NCBI RefSeq assembly: GCF_009687885.1
Contig: NZ_BLAF01000042.1
Span: forward strand, 1 to 64,000
Source of the DNA: Acrocarpospora pleiomorpha
GTDB taxonomy: Bacteria > Actinomycetota > Actinomycetes > Streptosporangiales > Streptosporangiaceae
DNA length: 64,000 nt
Direction: 5' to 3'
Shown: piece after piece, positions 40,124 to 50,990 of the stretch
Numbering within the stretch: the first letter of the stretch is position 1
Layout: each line of letters begins with the position of its first letter
The notes under the pieces: generated by a model
Databases searched by the model: none
What the model was told of the DNA's origin: nothing
What the model saw: only the letters and a program-made list of their open reading frames with translations
Position numbers and translations under genes: made by a program

Positions 40124-41067
40124 TAGTGTCCGTTCGACGGGATCGGCGAGGGTTCCGGCGGTGGTCCGAGGGCGGCGGTGGCCGTCCAGGCGGCCGAGTA
40201 GAGGATCACCCGGGCCGACAGGTTCATCCAGATCAGCAGGCCCACGATGACGGCGAACGTGCCGTACACCGGATTGCTCAGGGTGTGCGCCAGCAGCAGC
40301 GTGGCGAGCTGCTTGAGCACCCCGAACAGGATCGCGCCGAGCACCGCGCCCCGGAACACGAACGTGAACGGCTGGGCCGGCTTCGGCCTGGCCAGCCAGC
40401 CCAGCAGGACGAGGAACAGCAGAATGTCGGCGGCGAGGCTGACCAGGATGCCGACCGCGGCCACGCCGAACGTGCCGATCGCCGAGTGCTCCAGGCCGAA
40501 CCAGCCCGCGACCGTGGTGGTCGCGCCGCCCGCGAAGCCGGAGATGAGCACCGAGGTGAGCATGATGACGCCGACCAGGATCAGCGCGACCAGGTCCCTG
40601 AGCTTGAGCAGGAAGAAGTTGACCTGCGGCTCGGTGCTCATCCAGATCTTGCGAAAGGCCGTCCGCAGCGCGTCCACCGAGCCCAGACCCGCGTAGAGCA
40701 GACCGACCAGACCGATGATCCCGGCGTTCACCCGCGCGTCCGCGAGCTGGTCGATCTGGAGCTGGCCGGCCAGCCCCGGCAGCTGCTCGTTGATCGCGGC
40801 GGTGATCGTCTTCTTGGCCTCGGGATCCAGCCAGCCGAACGCGACGACATACCCGAACAGCGCGAACACCAGCGAGATGAGCGGGAAGAACGACAGGAAC
40901 GCGAAGTAGGTGACCGACCCGGCGAGGTGGTCGCCCGACTGCACCTGGTAACGCTGCACGGTCCGGATCAGGTGGTCGACCCACCGGAACCGGATTCGCG
41001 CGTATTCGACAAGTCCGCGCCCGCGCGCCTTGATCGACTCGAGTAGCTGCTTAAGGCGCGCGATCAC
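40120..41067 (-). CDS. YihY/BrkB-family inner-membrane protein
   Basis: 315 residues from GTG 41067. Six predicted helices, with SVTYFAFLSFFPLISLVFALFGY at the first and LADARVNAGIIGLVGLLYAGLGSVDALRTAFRKIW in the middle, which are the conserved blocks of PF03631. The function is unsettled; despite older labels it is not ribonuclease BN. It starts 17 bp after trpS ends on the same strand, so it is probably co-transcribed with trpS. Confidence 0.9.
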   Translation of the reverse strand: MIARLKQLLESIKARGRGLVEYARIRFRWVDHLIRTVQRYQVQSGDHLAGSVTYFAFLSFFPLISLVFALFGYVVAFGWLDPEAKKTITAAINEQLPGLAGQLQIDQLADARVNAGIIGLVGLLYAGLGSVDALRTAFRKIWMSTEPQVNFFLLKLRDLVALILVGVIMLTSVLISGFAGGATTTVAGWFGLEHSAIGTFGVAAVGILVSLAADILLFLVLLGWLARPKPAQPFTFVFRGAVLGAILFGVLKQLATLLLAHTLSNPVYGTFAVIVGLLIWMNLSARVILYSAAWTATAALGPPPEPSPIPSNGHY

Positions 41068-41084
41068 ACGTCTGTCTTACCCGC

Positions 41085-42089
41085 TCACAGCGTCGGCAGG
41101 AACCCGATGTTCTCCCGGACGTGCGCCATGGTCTCGACCGCGACCGCGCGCGCCTTGGCCGCGCCGATGGCGAGCATGCGGTCCAGTTCGGCCTCGTCGC
41201 CCAGCAGCTTCTCGGTGCGCTCCCGGATCGGCGCGAACGTCTCCACCACGACCTCGGCGACGTCCTTCTTGAAGGTGCCGTAGCCCTGCCCCGCATACCG
41301 CGCTTCCAGCTCGGGGATGGGCGTGCCGGTGATCGCGGACTGGATCCTGAGCAGGTTGGTGATGCCGGGCTTGTTCTCCTCGTCGGCGACCACCTCGGAG
41401 CCGGTGTCGGTGACCGCGCGCATGACCTTCTTCCGCAGCGGGCCCGGCTGCTCCAGCACGTCCAGAATGCCCTGCGGGCTGGAGGAGGACTTGGACATCT
41501 TCGCGGTCGGCTCCTGGAGGTCGGTGATCTTCTCGACCTCCTTCAGGATGTACGGGCTCGGCACCGTGAACGTGCGGCCGAACCGGCTGTTGAACCGCTG
41601 GGCCAGGTCGCGGGAGAGCTCCAGATGCTGCTTCTGGTCGGCCCCGACCGGCACCTGGTCGGCCTGGTAGAGCAGGATGTCGGCCGCCTGCAGGATCGGG
41701 TAGGTGAACAGCCCCACGCTGGCCGAGCCCTCGCCGACCTTGGCGGACTTGTCCTTGAACTGGGTCATCCGGCCGGCCTCGCCCATGCCGGTCTGGCAGA
41801 TCAGGATCCAGGCCAGCTCGGCGTGCTCGCGCACGTGGCTCTGCACGAAGACCGCCGAGCGCTCGGGATCCAGGCCGCAGGCGAACAGCTGCGCGGCGGC
41901 GATCCTGGTCCGGCGGGTCAGCTCGGCCGCGCTCGGGTTGACCGTAAGCGCGTGCAGGTCCACCACCATGTAGAACGCGTCATGCGTGTCCTGCAGCGCG
42001 ACCCACTGGCGCACCGCGCCCAGATAGTTGCCGAGGTGGAAGGAGTCGGCGGTGGGCTGGATGCCGGACAGAACTCGAGGACGGGCCAT
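41085..42089 (-). CDS. trpS: Tryptophanyl-tRNA synthetase
   Basis: 334 residues, class I. SGIQPTADSFHLGNYLGAV (HIGH motif as HLGN) and AKMSKSSSS (KMSKS). ILQAADILLYQADQVPVGADQKQHLELSRDLA is the Trp/ATP region. Length is typical of bacterial TrpRS. Essential translation enzyme. Confidence 0.96.
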   Translation of the reverse strand: MARPRVLSGIQPTADSFHLGNYLGAVRQWVALQDTHDAFYMVVDLHALTVNPSAAELTRRTRIAAAQLFACGLDPERSAVFVQSHVREHAELAWILICQTGMGEAGRMTQFKDKSAKVGEGSASVGLFTYPILQAADILLYQADQVPVGADQKQHLELSRDLAQRFNSRFGRTFTVPSPYILKEVEKITDLQEPTAKMSKSSSSPQGILDVLEQPGPLRKKVMRAVTDTGSEVVADEENKPGITNLLRIQSAITGTPIPELEARYAGQGYGTFKKDVAEVVVETFAPIRERTEKLLGDEAELDRMLAIGAAKARAVAVETMAHVRENIGFLPTL

Positions 42090-42120
42090 AGCCCTAGATT
42101 CTGTCAGGACTTCCCCGCCA

Positions 42121-43431
42121 CTAGCGACTCGAATCCTCGACCGCCGGAGAGACCGGCTTCGGGGTCACCAGGACCCGGGAGACCCGGCGGCCGTCCATCT
42201 CGGTGACGGTGAGCCCGGCCCCCGGGCTGTCCACCGAATCGCCGACCGCCGGCAGGTGGCCGAGCACGGCCATCACGTAGCCGCCCAGCGTCTCGTACGG
42301 CCCTTCGGGCAGGTTGATGCCGGTTTCCTCGTGGAAGTCGACCAGGCGGACCAGGCCCTCGACCTCGATGTCCCCGGCGATCCTGCGCACCGGCACCTCG
42401 GCCTCGTCGTATTCGTCGCGGATGTCGCCGATGAGTTCCTCGACCAGGTCTTCCAGGGTGACGATGCCGTCGGTGCCGCCGTACTCGTCGACGACGATGG
42501 CCAGGTGGTGGCCCTCGTCGCGCATCTCGGAGAGGGTGATCAGCACCCGTTTGCTGCTGGGCAGCATCTTGACCGGGCGGATCTGGACGATCTCGCTGAT
42601 CGGCTCGATCCGGCCGGTGAGCACGGGGTCGAGCAGGTCGCGCACGTGCACGAAGCCCACGATGTCATCGTAGGAGCCGCGGAACACCGGGAAACGGGAG
42701 TAGGGCATGCTGGCGGCTAGCACCGCCGCCTCGGCCAGAGGAGTGTCCGCGTCCATGAACTCGACCTCGGTCCTGGGCAGCATGACCTCGCGGAGCTGGC
42801 GTTTCCCGGCCGCGAATACCTCGCCGATGAGGTGCCGCTCGTCCTCGGTGAGCTCGGCGTGGCCGACCACCATGTCGCGGAGCTCCTCGGTGGACATCTT
42901 CTCGCGGTCGGTCTTGGGGTTGCCGCCGAGCAGCCGTACGACACCGTCGGTGGACTTGGACAGCGCCCAGATGACCGGGCGGGACAGCGCGGCCACCCGG
43001 TCCAGGAACGGCGCGATCACCAGGGACAGGCCTTCGGCGCGCTGCCGGGCCAGCCGTTTGGGGGCGAGCTCGCCCAGCACCAGCGAGACGTACGAGATGG
43101 CCAGGGTGACCAGCACCAGGGCCACCACGGGCGCGGCCTGGCCGGACAGGCCCCAGCCTTCGAGCACGGGGGTGAGCTCGCCGCTGAACCGGTCGGCGCC
43201 GAACGCGGCCGACAGCACGGTGGCGACGGTGACCCCGATCTGCACGGCGGACAGGAACCGGTTGGGGTCGCGGGCCAGCTTGGCCACCCGGGCGCCGCGG
43301 CGGCCGAACGAGGCCAGGCGGCGCACCTGGCTCTCCCGCAGGGAGACCATGGCCATCTCGGCGGCGGCGAAGAAGCCCCCGATCAGAATGAAGATCAGGA
43401 CGAGGGCGATGTTCATGAGGAGAGTGTTCAC
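42121..43431 (-). CDS. HlyC/CorC-family (CNNM, CBS) membrane transporter-like protein
   Basis: 436 residues from GTG 43431 (ATG 43416 is possible). DUF21/CNNM membrane domain with about four helices, including GGFFAAAEMAMVSLRES and SYVSLVLGELAPKRLA, then two CBS domains (VMLPRTEVEFMDADTPL; VDEYGGTDGIVTLEDLVEELIGDI) and the C-terminal CorC_HlyC domain (ETLGGYVMAVLGHLPAVGD). Members export or regulate Mg/Co ions. 31 bp upstream of trpS. Confidence 0.92.
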   Translation of the reverse strand: MNTLLMNIALVLIFILIGGFFAAAEMAMVSLRESQVRRLASFGRRGARVAKLARDPNRFLSAVQIGVTVATVLSAAFGADRFSGELTPVLEGWGLSGQAAPVVALVLVTLAISYVSLVLGELAPKRLARQRAEGLSLVIAPFLDRVAALSRPVIWALSKSTDGVVRLLGGNPKTDREKMSTEELRDMVVGHAELTEDERHLIGEVFAAGKRQLREVMLPRTEVEFMDADTPLAEAAVLAASMPYSRFPVFRGSYDDIVGFVHVRDLLDPVLTGRIEPISEIVQIRPVKMLPSSKRVLITLSEMRDEGHHLAIVVDEYGGTDGIVTLEDLVEELIGDIRDEYDEAEVPVRRIAGDIEVEGLVRLVDFHEETGINLPEGPYETLGGYVMAVLGHLPAVGDSVDSPGAGLTVTEMDGRRVSRVLVTPKPVSPAVEDSSR

Positions 43432-43522
43432 TGGGGTTCCCGCCCGGGCCGACAGAATGATCTGCCAGCGTACTCGGCTAGGCTGGTCGGACAGATTCAA
43501 ACAGAACTGAACAGGATCAAAC

Positions 43523-44461
43523 GTGAAGCTTTTGGTAACCGGGGGCGCGGGATTCATCGGGAGTGTCGTCGCGGCGCAGCTGGTCGAGGCCGGGCACGCG
43601 GTCACCGTGCTGGACGACCTCTCCACCGGCCACGCCGACGCGGTCCCCGCGGGAGCGACCTTCGTGGAGGGTTCGATCACCGAGCCCGGAGATCTGACCG
43701 GTTTCGACGCCGTGCTGCACTTCGCCGCCAGATCCCTGGTCGGCGAGTCGGTCGAGCATCCTGACCGCTACTGGGCCAACAATCTCGGCGGCACGCTCAC
43801 CCTGCTGGACGAGATGCGCGGCGCGGGCGTCGGCCGCATCGTCTTCTCCTCCACCGCCTCCGTGTACGGCGAGCCCGAGCGCACCCCCATCCGGGAATCC
43901 GACCCGACCCGCCCCGGCAACCCCTACGGCGCGTCCAAACTAGCCGTGGACACCGCCCTCACCACCTTCGCCAACCTGTACGGCCTGGCCGCCGTCAGCC
44001 TGCGCTATTTCAACGTCGCCGGCGCGTACGGCCGCTTCGCCGAACGCCACACGCCCGAGACGCACCTGATCCCCAACGTGCTCAAGGTCGCCCTGGGCGA
44101 GCGCGACTCGATGAACCTGTTCGGGTCCGACTACCCCACCCAGGACGGCACCTGCGTCCGCGACTACGTGCACGTCGCCGACCTGGCCCGAGCCCACCTG
44201 CTGGCCCTGGACGCCTGCACGCCGGGTATACACCGAATCTACAACCTGGGCAACGGCACCGGTTTCTCCAACCAGGAGGTCATCGACGTCTGCCGCGAGG
44301 TGACCGGCCACGAGATCCCGGTCGTGGCCGCGCCCCGGCGGCCCGGCGACCCGGCCGTGCTGGTGGCCTCCTCGGACCTGATCCAGCGCGAGCTGGGCTG
44401 GAAGCCGGAGCACAACACGCTCCGCAGCATCGTCGGGGACGCCTGGGCGGCTCTTCGGTAA
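43523..44461 (+). CDS. galE: UDP-glucose 4-epimerase
   Basis: 312 residues from GTG 43523. Extended SDR: VTGGAGFIGSVVAAQL (NAD loop), HFAARSLVGESV, FSSTASVYGEPE (Ser/Thr) and NPYGASK (Tyr-x3-Lys); RYFNVAGAYGRFAERHTPETHLIPNVL gives substrate-loop identity to GalE. Interconverts UDP-glucose and UDP-galactose for envelope polysaccharides. Divergent from the CNNM gene. Confidence 0.92.
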   Translation: MKLLVTGGAGFIGSVVAAQLVEAGHAVTVLDDLSTGHADAVPAGATFVEGSITEPGDLTGFDAVLHFAARSLVGESVEHPDRYWANNLGGTLTLLDEMRGAGVGRIVFSSTASVYGEPERTPIRESDPTRPGNPYGASKLAVDTALTTFANLYGLAAVSLRYFNVAGAYGRFAERHTPETHLIPNVLKVALGERDSMNLFGSDYPTQDGTCVRDYVHVADLARAHLLALDACTPGIHRIYNLGNGTGFSNQEVIDVCREVTGHEIPVVAAPRRPGDPAVLVASSDLIQRELGWKPEHNTLRSIVGDAWAALR

Positions 44462-44486
44462 TTGCCCCACTTCAATCCGTTAAATG

Positions 44487-44502
44487 TGATGAGATCTCAT
44501 CA
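44487..44502 (+). promoter_or_regulatory. 16-bp perfect palindrome abutting a start codon
   Basis: TGATGAGATCTCATCA; its last base is the A of ATG 44502. A repressor bound here would block transcription start or ribosome access of the small ORF. It contains a BglII site, so chance cannot be excluded. Confidence 0.4.
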
Positions 44503-44648
44503 TGAGGGAACTGCTTCCCAAGCTGGGTCTTGTGGCCCTCATCGTGCTGGGCAGTCTCATCGCCGCCGCCGGTGTGGTGTTCGCCACCGGCGGCCCGGAG
44601 CCCCAGCCGTCCGTCAAATGCCCCTCAGCGGGATTTGGCGGGGCTTAG
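44502..44648 (+). CDS. Small single-pass membrane protein (48 aa)
   Basis: ATG 44502 to TAG 44646-44648. MRELLPKLGLVALIVLGSLIAAAGVVFATGG is a short basic N-terminus followed by a clear membrane helix (~8-30), then a Pro/Gly-rich tail with one Cys (PSVKCPSAGFGGA). It lies 40 bp after galE, overlaps the 3' end of the convergent DUF11-like gene by 24 bp and has only a weak ribosome-binding site (GATGAG). Hypothetical; no family recognised. Confidence 0.45.
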   Translation: MRELLPKLGLVALIVLGSLIAAAGVVFATGGPEPQPSVKCPSAGFGGA

Positions 44649-45461
44649 CGGGACGGCGAGCCGCAGGTGCGCCTGGTTGTTGGCGGGGCGGCGGTCGCCC
44701 AGGTCACGCGAGTAGACGGTGGCCTGGGTGCGGACCGGGCGTTCCGGGGCGCGGAAGGCCAGCTGGAACCGGGCCGAGGCGCCCGACCTGATCGGTGGGA
44801 GCTCGCAACCGATCAGCTCCGCGCGGATCTGGCAGCGCGCGCCCGTCCCGGTCAGGAAGCGGGCCCGGCCCGACTGCACGTAAACGATCGCGTCCCGGAC
44901 CTCGCGAGGCCCCCGGTTGTGGACGACCGCGTCGACGGAGTACTCCTCGCCCGGACGGGCGGCGCGCCGGGCCGGGGCGAGCCGGACGGCGAGATCGGCG
45001 CCGTCGTCCACCTTGGTGAGGGCGTTGACCTGGTTGTTCTTCTCATCGGCGTCGACCACCTCGGAGCTGAGCGTGGCGTGGGCGCGGAGCGGGCCGCTCG
45101 CGCTGGGCCGGACCAGGCCGGTGATGGTCACCCCGCCCTTGCCGCCGGCCAGGATGTCGCGCGGCGAACGGCAGACGACCTCGTTGTAGCCGCGACCGGG
45201 CTGGCACTCGGCCACGTCCACGCTCATGATCTCGACATCGCGCGGGATCCGGACGGTGAGCACCGGCAGCACCGCGTCGCCGGGCCCGGCGTTGCCGACC
45301 GTGACCCGGTAGGTGATCGTCTGCCCGGGTTGCGCTATCGGCGGGAAGGACTGGATCTTCACCGTCAGATCAGCGCCGCCGAACGGCCCTTCGGCCCGTG
45401 CGGGCGGCGCCGCGACCCCCGTGAGCAGGCTGACCAACGCGGCAACGACCCAACGACCCAT
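44625..45461 (-). CDS. Secreted DUF11/CARDB-like repeat protein
   Basis: 278 residues, ATG 45461 after GGGGGAA. Signal peptide ~1-23 (ends APPARAEG), then two beta-sandwich domains of DUF11 type: DLTVKIQSFPPIAQPGQTITYRVTVGNAGPGDA and DLAVRLAPARRAARPGEEYSVDAVVHNRGPREV. Each has a pair of Cys. No membrane anchor at the C-terminus, so it is probably released or wall-associated. Possibly adhesive; function unknown. Confidence 0.82.
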   Translation of the reverse strand: MGRWVVAALVSLLTGVAAPPARAEGPFGGADLTVKIQSFPPIAQPGQTITYRVTVGNAGPGDAVLPVLTVRIPRDVEIMSVDVAECQPGRGYNEVVCRSPRDILAGGKGGVTITGLVRPSASGPLRAHATLSSEVVDADEKNNQVNALTKVDDGADLAVRLAPARRAARPGEEYSVDAVVHNRGPREVRDAIVYVQSGRARFLTGTGARCQIRAELIGCELPPIRSGASARFQLAFRAPERPVRTQATVYSRDLGDRRPANNQAHLRLAVPLSPAKSR

Positions 45462-45527
45462 GAATTCCCCCGAACTCTCGGATCCAATTCAAACCCGGAC
45501 GGTCGGTGAGATCGTGCTGACACGCCG

Positions 45528-47273
<1,746 letters not shown>

Positions 47274-47351
47274 CTCATCCCCATGATTCTGCAAAGTACC
47301 GATGTGCAGCACTTTACGACCCCGAGAGACATGATGATCCCCCGTACGCGA

Positions 47352-47375
47352 AAGGGCCACCCTCGGGCGGCCCTT
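47352..47375 (-). terminator. Hairpin downstream of icd
   Basis: AAGGGCC (47352-47358) pairs with GGCCCTT (47369-47375), with extra CCC/GGG pairing inside, 16 bp after the icd stop codon and before the kinase gene. Confidence 0.65.
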
Positions 47376-47391
47376 CACGCGAAACGGGGGT

Positions 47392-48609
47392 CTAGCGCGC
47401 CATCTTCTTCTTCAGGTTCTCGTCCAGCGCAGCCAGGAAGTCCTGCGTGGTCAGCCACTCGGCGTCGCCGCCGACCAGGAGCGCCAGGTCCTTGGTCATC
47501 TGGCCGCCCTCGACGGTCTCCACGCAGACCTGCTCCAGCTTGTCCGCGAAGTCGATCACCTCGGGCTGGTTGTCCAGCTTGCCGCGGTGCTGCAGGCCGC
47601 GGGTCCAGGCGAAGATCGAGGCGATCGGGTTGGTGGAGGTGGGCTTGCCCTGCTGGTGCTGGCGGTAGTGCCGGGTGACCGTGCCGTGCGCGGCCTCGGC
47701 CTCCACGGTCTGGCCGTCCGGGGTCATCAGCACCGAGGTCATCAGGCCGAGCGAGCCGAAGCCCTGCGCCACCACGTCGGACTGCACGTCGCCGTCGTAG
47801 TTCTTGCACGCCCAGACGTAGCCGCCCTCCCACTTGAGCGCGGCGGCCACCATGTCGTCGATCAGGCGGTGCTCGTAGATGATCCCGGCGGCCTCGAAGT
47901 CGGCCTTGAACTCCGACTCGAAGATCTCCGCGAAGATGTCCTTGAACCGCCCGTCGTACGCCTTGAGGATCGTGTTCTTGGTCGACAGGTAGACCGGGAA
48001 GTTGCGGTCCAGGCCGTAGCGGAACGAGGCGCGGGCGAAGTCGCGGATGGACTCGTCCAGGTTGTACATGGCCATGGCCACGCCGCCGCCGGGGAAGTCG
48101 AACACGTCCAGCTCGATCGGCTGGCTGCCGTCGCTGGGGGTGAAGGTCAGGGTGAGCGCGCCCTCGCCGGGGATCACGATGTCGGTGGCGCGGTACTGGT
48201 CGCCGAAGGCGTGACGGCCGACCACGATCGGCTTGGTCCAGCCCGGGACCAGGCGGGGGACGTTGGACATGATGATCGGCTCGCGGAAGATGACGCCGCC
48301 GAGGATGTTGCGGATCGTCCCGTTCGGGGAGCGCCACATCTTCTTCAGGCCGAACTCCTCGACCCGGGCCTCGTCCGGCGTGATCGTGGCGCACTTGACG
48401 CCCACGCCGTACTGCTTGATCGCGTGCGCGGCGTCGATGGTCACCTGGTCGTCGGTGGCGTCCCGGTGCTCGATGCCGAGGTCGTAGTACTTGAGGTCGA
48501 CGTCCAGGTAGGGCAAGATCAGCTGGTCCTTGATGAACTGCCAGATGATCCGGGTCATCTCGTCGCCGTCAAGCTCGACGACCGGGCCCGCTACCTTGAT
48601 CTTGGGCAT
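47392..48609 (-). CDS. icd: Isocitrate dehydrogenase, NADP-dependent (homodimeric type)
   Basis: 405 residues from ATG 48609. KVAGPVVELDGDEMTRIIW at the N-terminus, KKMWRSPNGTIRNILGGVIFREPI (substrate Ser/Arg loop), YDGRFKDIFAEIFE, ACKNYDGDVQSDVVAQGFGSLGLMTSVL (metal Asp) and EAAHGTVTRHYRQHQQGKPTSTNP (NADP site). This is the eukaryote-like ~405-residue class rather than the monomeric Idh of some actinobacteria. TCA-cycle step isocitrate to 2-oxoglutarate. Confidence 0.95.
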   Translation of the reverse strand: MPKIKVAGPVVELDGDEMTRIIWQFIKDQLILPYLDVDLKYYDLGIEHRDATDDQVTIDAAHAIKQYGVGVKCATITPDEARVEEFGLKKMWRSPNGTIRNILGGVIFREPIIMSNVPRLVPGWTKPIVVGRHAFGDQYRATDIVIPGEGALTLTFTPSDGSQPIELDVFDFPGGGVAMAMYNLDESIRDFARASFRYGLDRNFPVYLSTKNTILKAYDGRFKDIFAEIFESEFKADFEAAGIIYEHRLIDDMVAAALKWEGGYVWACKNYDGDVQSDVVAQGFGSLGLMTSVLMTPDGQTVEAEAAHGTVTRHYRQHQQGKPTSTNPIASIFAWTRGLQHRGKLDNQPEVIDFADKLEQVCVETVEGGQMTKDLALLVGGDAEWLTTQDFLAALDENLKKKMAR

Positions 48610-48704
48610 GCGTGGGGTTCCCCTTCTGAACGAACACAATCCTGCTACGGCAGTCCTTTTTGCGGCGCCGTCGAGGCTATCGAACCGGTGTAACCGGTCC
48701 GCGA

Positions 48705-48989
48705 CTAGGTCGCGTGAAACTTGATGAGGAAGGCGAGCGACCCGACCACGAGCAGCAAGCCGAACGTGGCGAGGGTGAGCACATCCGTCTTTCTGCGCCG
48801 TACGCCCAGCGCCCCGGTGCTGCGGACGGGCACCACCAGGCGCAGCCCGGCCCCGGCCAGCATCGTGAGGCCCATCACCATGCCGCCGGTGATGTGACCG
48901 AGGCCCAGGCCGATCAGCCCAAGCCCAGTAGCCGCACCCACTGCCACCAGCAGGTACGGCCACCAGGAGGTCTTGTCACCGTTCGTCAA
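48705..48989 (-). CDS. DUF3017 small membrane protein
   Basis: 94 residues from TTG 48989, overlapping the citrate synthase stop by 14 bp. Three helices: WPYLLVAVGAATGLGLIGLG, GGMVMGLTMLAGAGLRLVVP and VLTLATFGLLLVVGSLAFLI, joined by a basic loop (RSTGALGVRRRKTD). This size and layout fit DUF3017, which occurs near purine or TCA genes in actinobacteria. Role unknown. Confidence 0.8.
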   Translation of the reverse strand: MTNGDKTSWWPYLLVAVGAATGLGLIGLGLGHITGGMVMGLTMLAGAGLRLVVPVRSTGALGVRRRKTDVLTLATFGLLLVVGSLAFLIKFHAT

Positions 48990-50097
48990 TCGGGGTCCAC
49001 TTCTGGTCGCGCTCGCCGATGTACTCGCTGTCGGGGCGGATCAGCCGGTTGTCGGCGTGCTGCTCGATCACGTGCGCGGTCCACCCGGCCATCCGGCTGA
49101 CCGAGAAGACCGGCGTGAAGAGATCAGTTGGGATCCCAAGATAGTGGTAGACGGTGGCGGCGAAGAAGTCGACGTTGGGGTAGAGGCCCTTCTCGGCGAG
49201 GACGACCTCCTCCATCTCCTTCGACATCCGGTAGTAGGTGTCGTCTCCGGACGCCTCGCCCAGCTCCCGTGACATCGCGCGCAGATGGGTGGCCCGCGGG
49301 TCCTCGACCTTGTAGACGCGGTGCCCGAACCCCATGATCTTCTCGTGCGCGGCCAGCTTGTCGCGCACCGCCTGGGCCACCCCGGTGGGGTCGAGGCTCT
49401 CCAGGGTCCGCATGACCTGCTCGTTGGCGCCGCCGTGCAGGGGGCCCTTCAGGGTGCCGATGGCGGCCACCACGGCCGAGTGCATGTCCGACAAGGTAGC
49501 CGCGCAGACCCGGGCCGCGAAGGTGGACGCGTTCATGGTGTGGTCCGCGTGCAGCACCAGGCACTCGTCGAAGATCTCCACTTCCCGGTCGGACGGCAGT
49601 CGCCCGGTGATCTGCAACAGGAAGTTGGCCGCGATGCTCAGCTCGGGATCGGGCTCCGGGATCTCGGTGCCGGTTCTGGAGGCGTGGTAGCGGGCGACCA
49701 GGAGCGGCTGCTGCGCGGTGAGTCTGGCCGCCTTGCGCAGGTTCGCGTCGGCGGCGTTGGAGTCCTTGTCCGGATCGTCGGCGCTGGCCAGCGAGACCAA
49801 CGTGCGCAGGGCCTCCATCGGCTCCTGCTTCTCGGCGATCTCCGCCACGTTGGCCTGAACCAGGTTGCCGAGCCTCCGGCCACGGACCAATTCGTCGCCA
49901 TATGCGGCGAGTTGTTCCCTGTTGGGAAGTTTTCCATGCTGGAGCAGGTGAGCGGTTTCCTCGAAGGTGGTACGGCCGGCCAGATCGTGGATGTCGTAGC
50001 CACGATAGAAGAGCCGGCCCGCCTTGCCGTCGATGTCGCTCAGCGCTGTGGACGCGGCGACGACATCTGCCAGGCCTTTGGTGGGCTTGTCCGCCAT
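48976..50097 (-). CDS. Citrate synthase / 2-methylcitrate synthase family
   Basis: 373 residues from ATG 50097 (GGAGGA upstream). KAGRLFYRGYDIHDLAGRTTFEETAHLLQHGKLP, LVLHADHTMNASTFAARVCAAT (catalytic His), LKGPLHGGANEQVM (His), GFGHRVYKVEDPRATHLR and GLYPNVDFFAATVYHYLGIP (Asp). This short type covers both Gram-positive citrate synthases and methylcitrate synthases. No prpB/prpD neighbours and the nearby icd favour citrate synthase, though not strongly. Confidence 0.9.
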   Translation of the reverse strand: MADKPTKGLADVVAASTALSDIDGKAGRLFYRGYDIHDLAGRTTFEETAHLLQHGKLPNREQLAAYGDELVRGRRLGNLVQANVAEIAEKQEPMEALRTLVSLASADDPDKDSNAADANLRKAARLTAQQPLLVARYHASRTGTEIPEPDPELSIAANFLLQITGRLPSDREVEIFDECLVLHADHTMNASTFAARVCAATLSDMHSAVVAAIGTLKGPLHGGANEQVMRTLESLDPTGVAQAVRDKLAAHEKIMGFGHRVYKVEDPRATHLRAMSRELGEASGDDTYYRMSKEMEEVVLAEKGLYPNVDFFAATVYHYLGIPTDLFTPVFSVSRMAGWTAHVIEQHADNRLIRPDSEYIGERDQKWTPIDER

Positions 50098-50130
50098 AAG
50101 TGTTTCCTCCACTTATCTACGCTGGAAGTC

Positions 50131-50146
50131 TACCTGTGAGCAGGTA
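50131..50146 (-). promoter_or_regulatory. Inverted repeat upstream of citrate synthase
   Basis: TACCTG-TGAG-CAGGTA, 34 bp before the ATG and close to a possible -10 (minus-strand GTAGAT). Possible operator. Confidence 0.3.
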
Positions 50147-50278
50147 AAGGGCTTTGCAGAGGTCCAAACCAATTTCGTGAGAGATTCTCCGTTGGGCAAA
50201 GGCGATTCCCCATCACCACGTTTGGGTAAGCCGGAGGTGTAGGGAAAGTAACGGCGGGCTACCTGGGGAGGAACTGCC

Positions 50279-50947
50279 GTGGAGGGGCCGTTCATACGGA
50301 TCGAGGACACCGGCGAGGTGGTGCCCTTGCGCCCCGAGATCACCACGATCGGCCGGGGCCGAGGGGCCGACATCCGGCTGACGGATCCGAGCGTGTCACG
50401 ACTGCACGCCGAATTCGTCCGCCGCGGGCCGTACCTGTATGTCGTTGACCTGGGCCTGTCCAGGAACGGCACGCGGGTGAACGGCAGGCCGATCGCCCGG
50501 AGGGTGCTCGACGACGGCGACGTCGTGTCGTTCGGCGCGGCCAGGGCCAGGGTCGGCGGAGTGCCCCGCGAGGACATCGCGCCCGAGGTCGAGCTGCGGC
50601 GGGCCGCCGCACCCGAACTCACCCGGCGCGAGGTCGACGTGCTCACCTCACTGTGCCGCCCGGCACTGTCGGACGAGGCGTTCGTGGCTCCGGCCACGGC
50701 CCGCGAGATCGCCGACGACCTGGTGGTGACCGAGGCGGCGGTCAAGCAGCACCTGCTCCGCCTCTACCAGAAGTTCCGCATCCCGGAGGGCACCAACCGG
50801 CGCACCCGCCTCGCCAACGAGGTGGTCGCGCTGGGCCTGGTCCGGCCGACACCGGTGGTCCCGCCGCAACGGACGACCGAGTCGGCGGCCCCCACCGGGG
50901 CGCCCGCGCAGCCCGCGGCGGGAGCCGCGAGCCGCCGGGCCAGTTAA
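50279..50947 (+). CDS. FHA domain protein with C-terminal HTH
   Basis: 222 residues from GTG 50279 (GGGGAGGAA upstream). FHA domain (~5-95): TTIGRGRGADIRLTDPSVSRLHAEF and LGLSRNGTRVNGRPI contain the G-R, S-R-x-H and N-G-T phosphothreonine-binding residues. C-terminal HTH-like region (~112-180): ELTRREVDVLTSLC, ATAREIADDLVVTEAAVKQHLLRLYQKF, like LuxR-type HTH. The Ala/Pro tail is disordered. It should read phosphothreonine, plausibly set by Ser/Thr kinases such as the one at 45528-47273, and act on DNA; this link is inference. Confidence 0.85.
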   Translation: MEGPFIRIEDTGEVVPLRPEITTIGRGRGADIRLTDPSVSRLHAEFVRRGPYLYVVDLGLSRNGTRVNGRPIARRVLDDGDVVSFGAARARVGGVPREDIAPEVELRRAAAPELTRREVDVLTSLCRPALSDEAFVAPATAREIADDLVVTEAAVKQHLLRLYQKFRIPEGTNRRTRLANEVVALGLVRPTPVVPPQRTTESAAPTGAPAQPAAGAASRRAS

Positions 50948-50950
50948 CAC

Positions 50951-50981
50951 CTCGGCGCGGTGTGTTCGCCACCGCGCCGAG
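50951..50981. terminator. Bidirectional hairpin between convergent FHA and purH genes
   Basis: CTCGGCGCGGTG (50951-50962) pairs exactly with CACCGCGCCGAG (50970-50981), loop of 7 nt, between the two stop codons. Confidence 0.85.
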
Positions 50982-50990
50982 TAGTGACGG

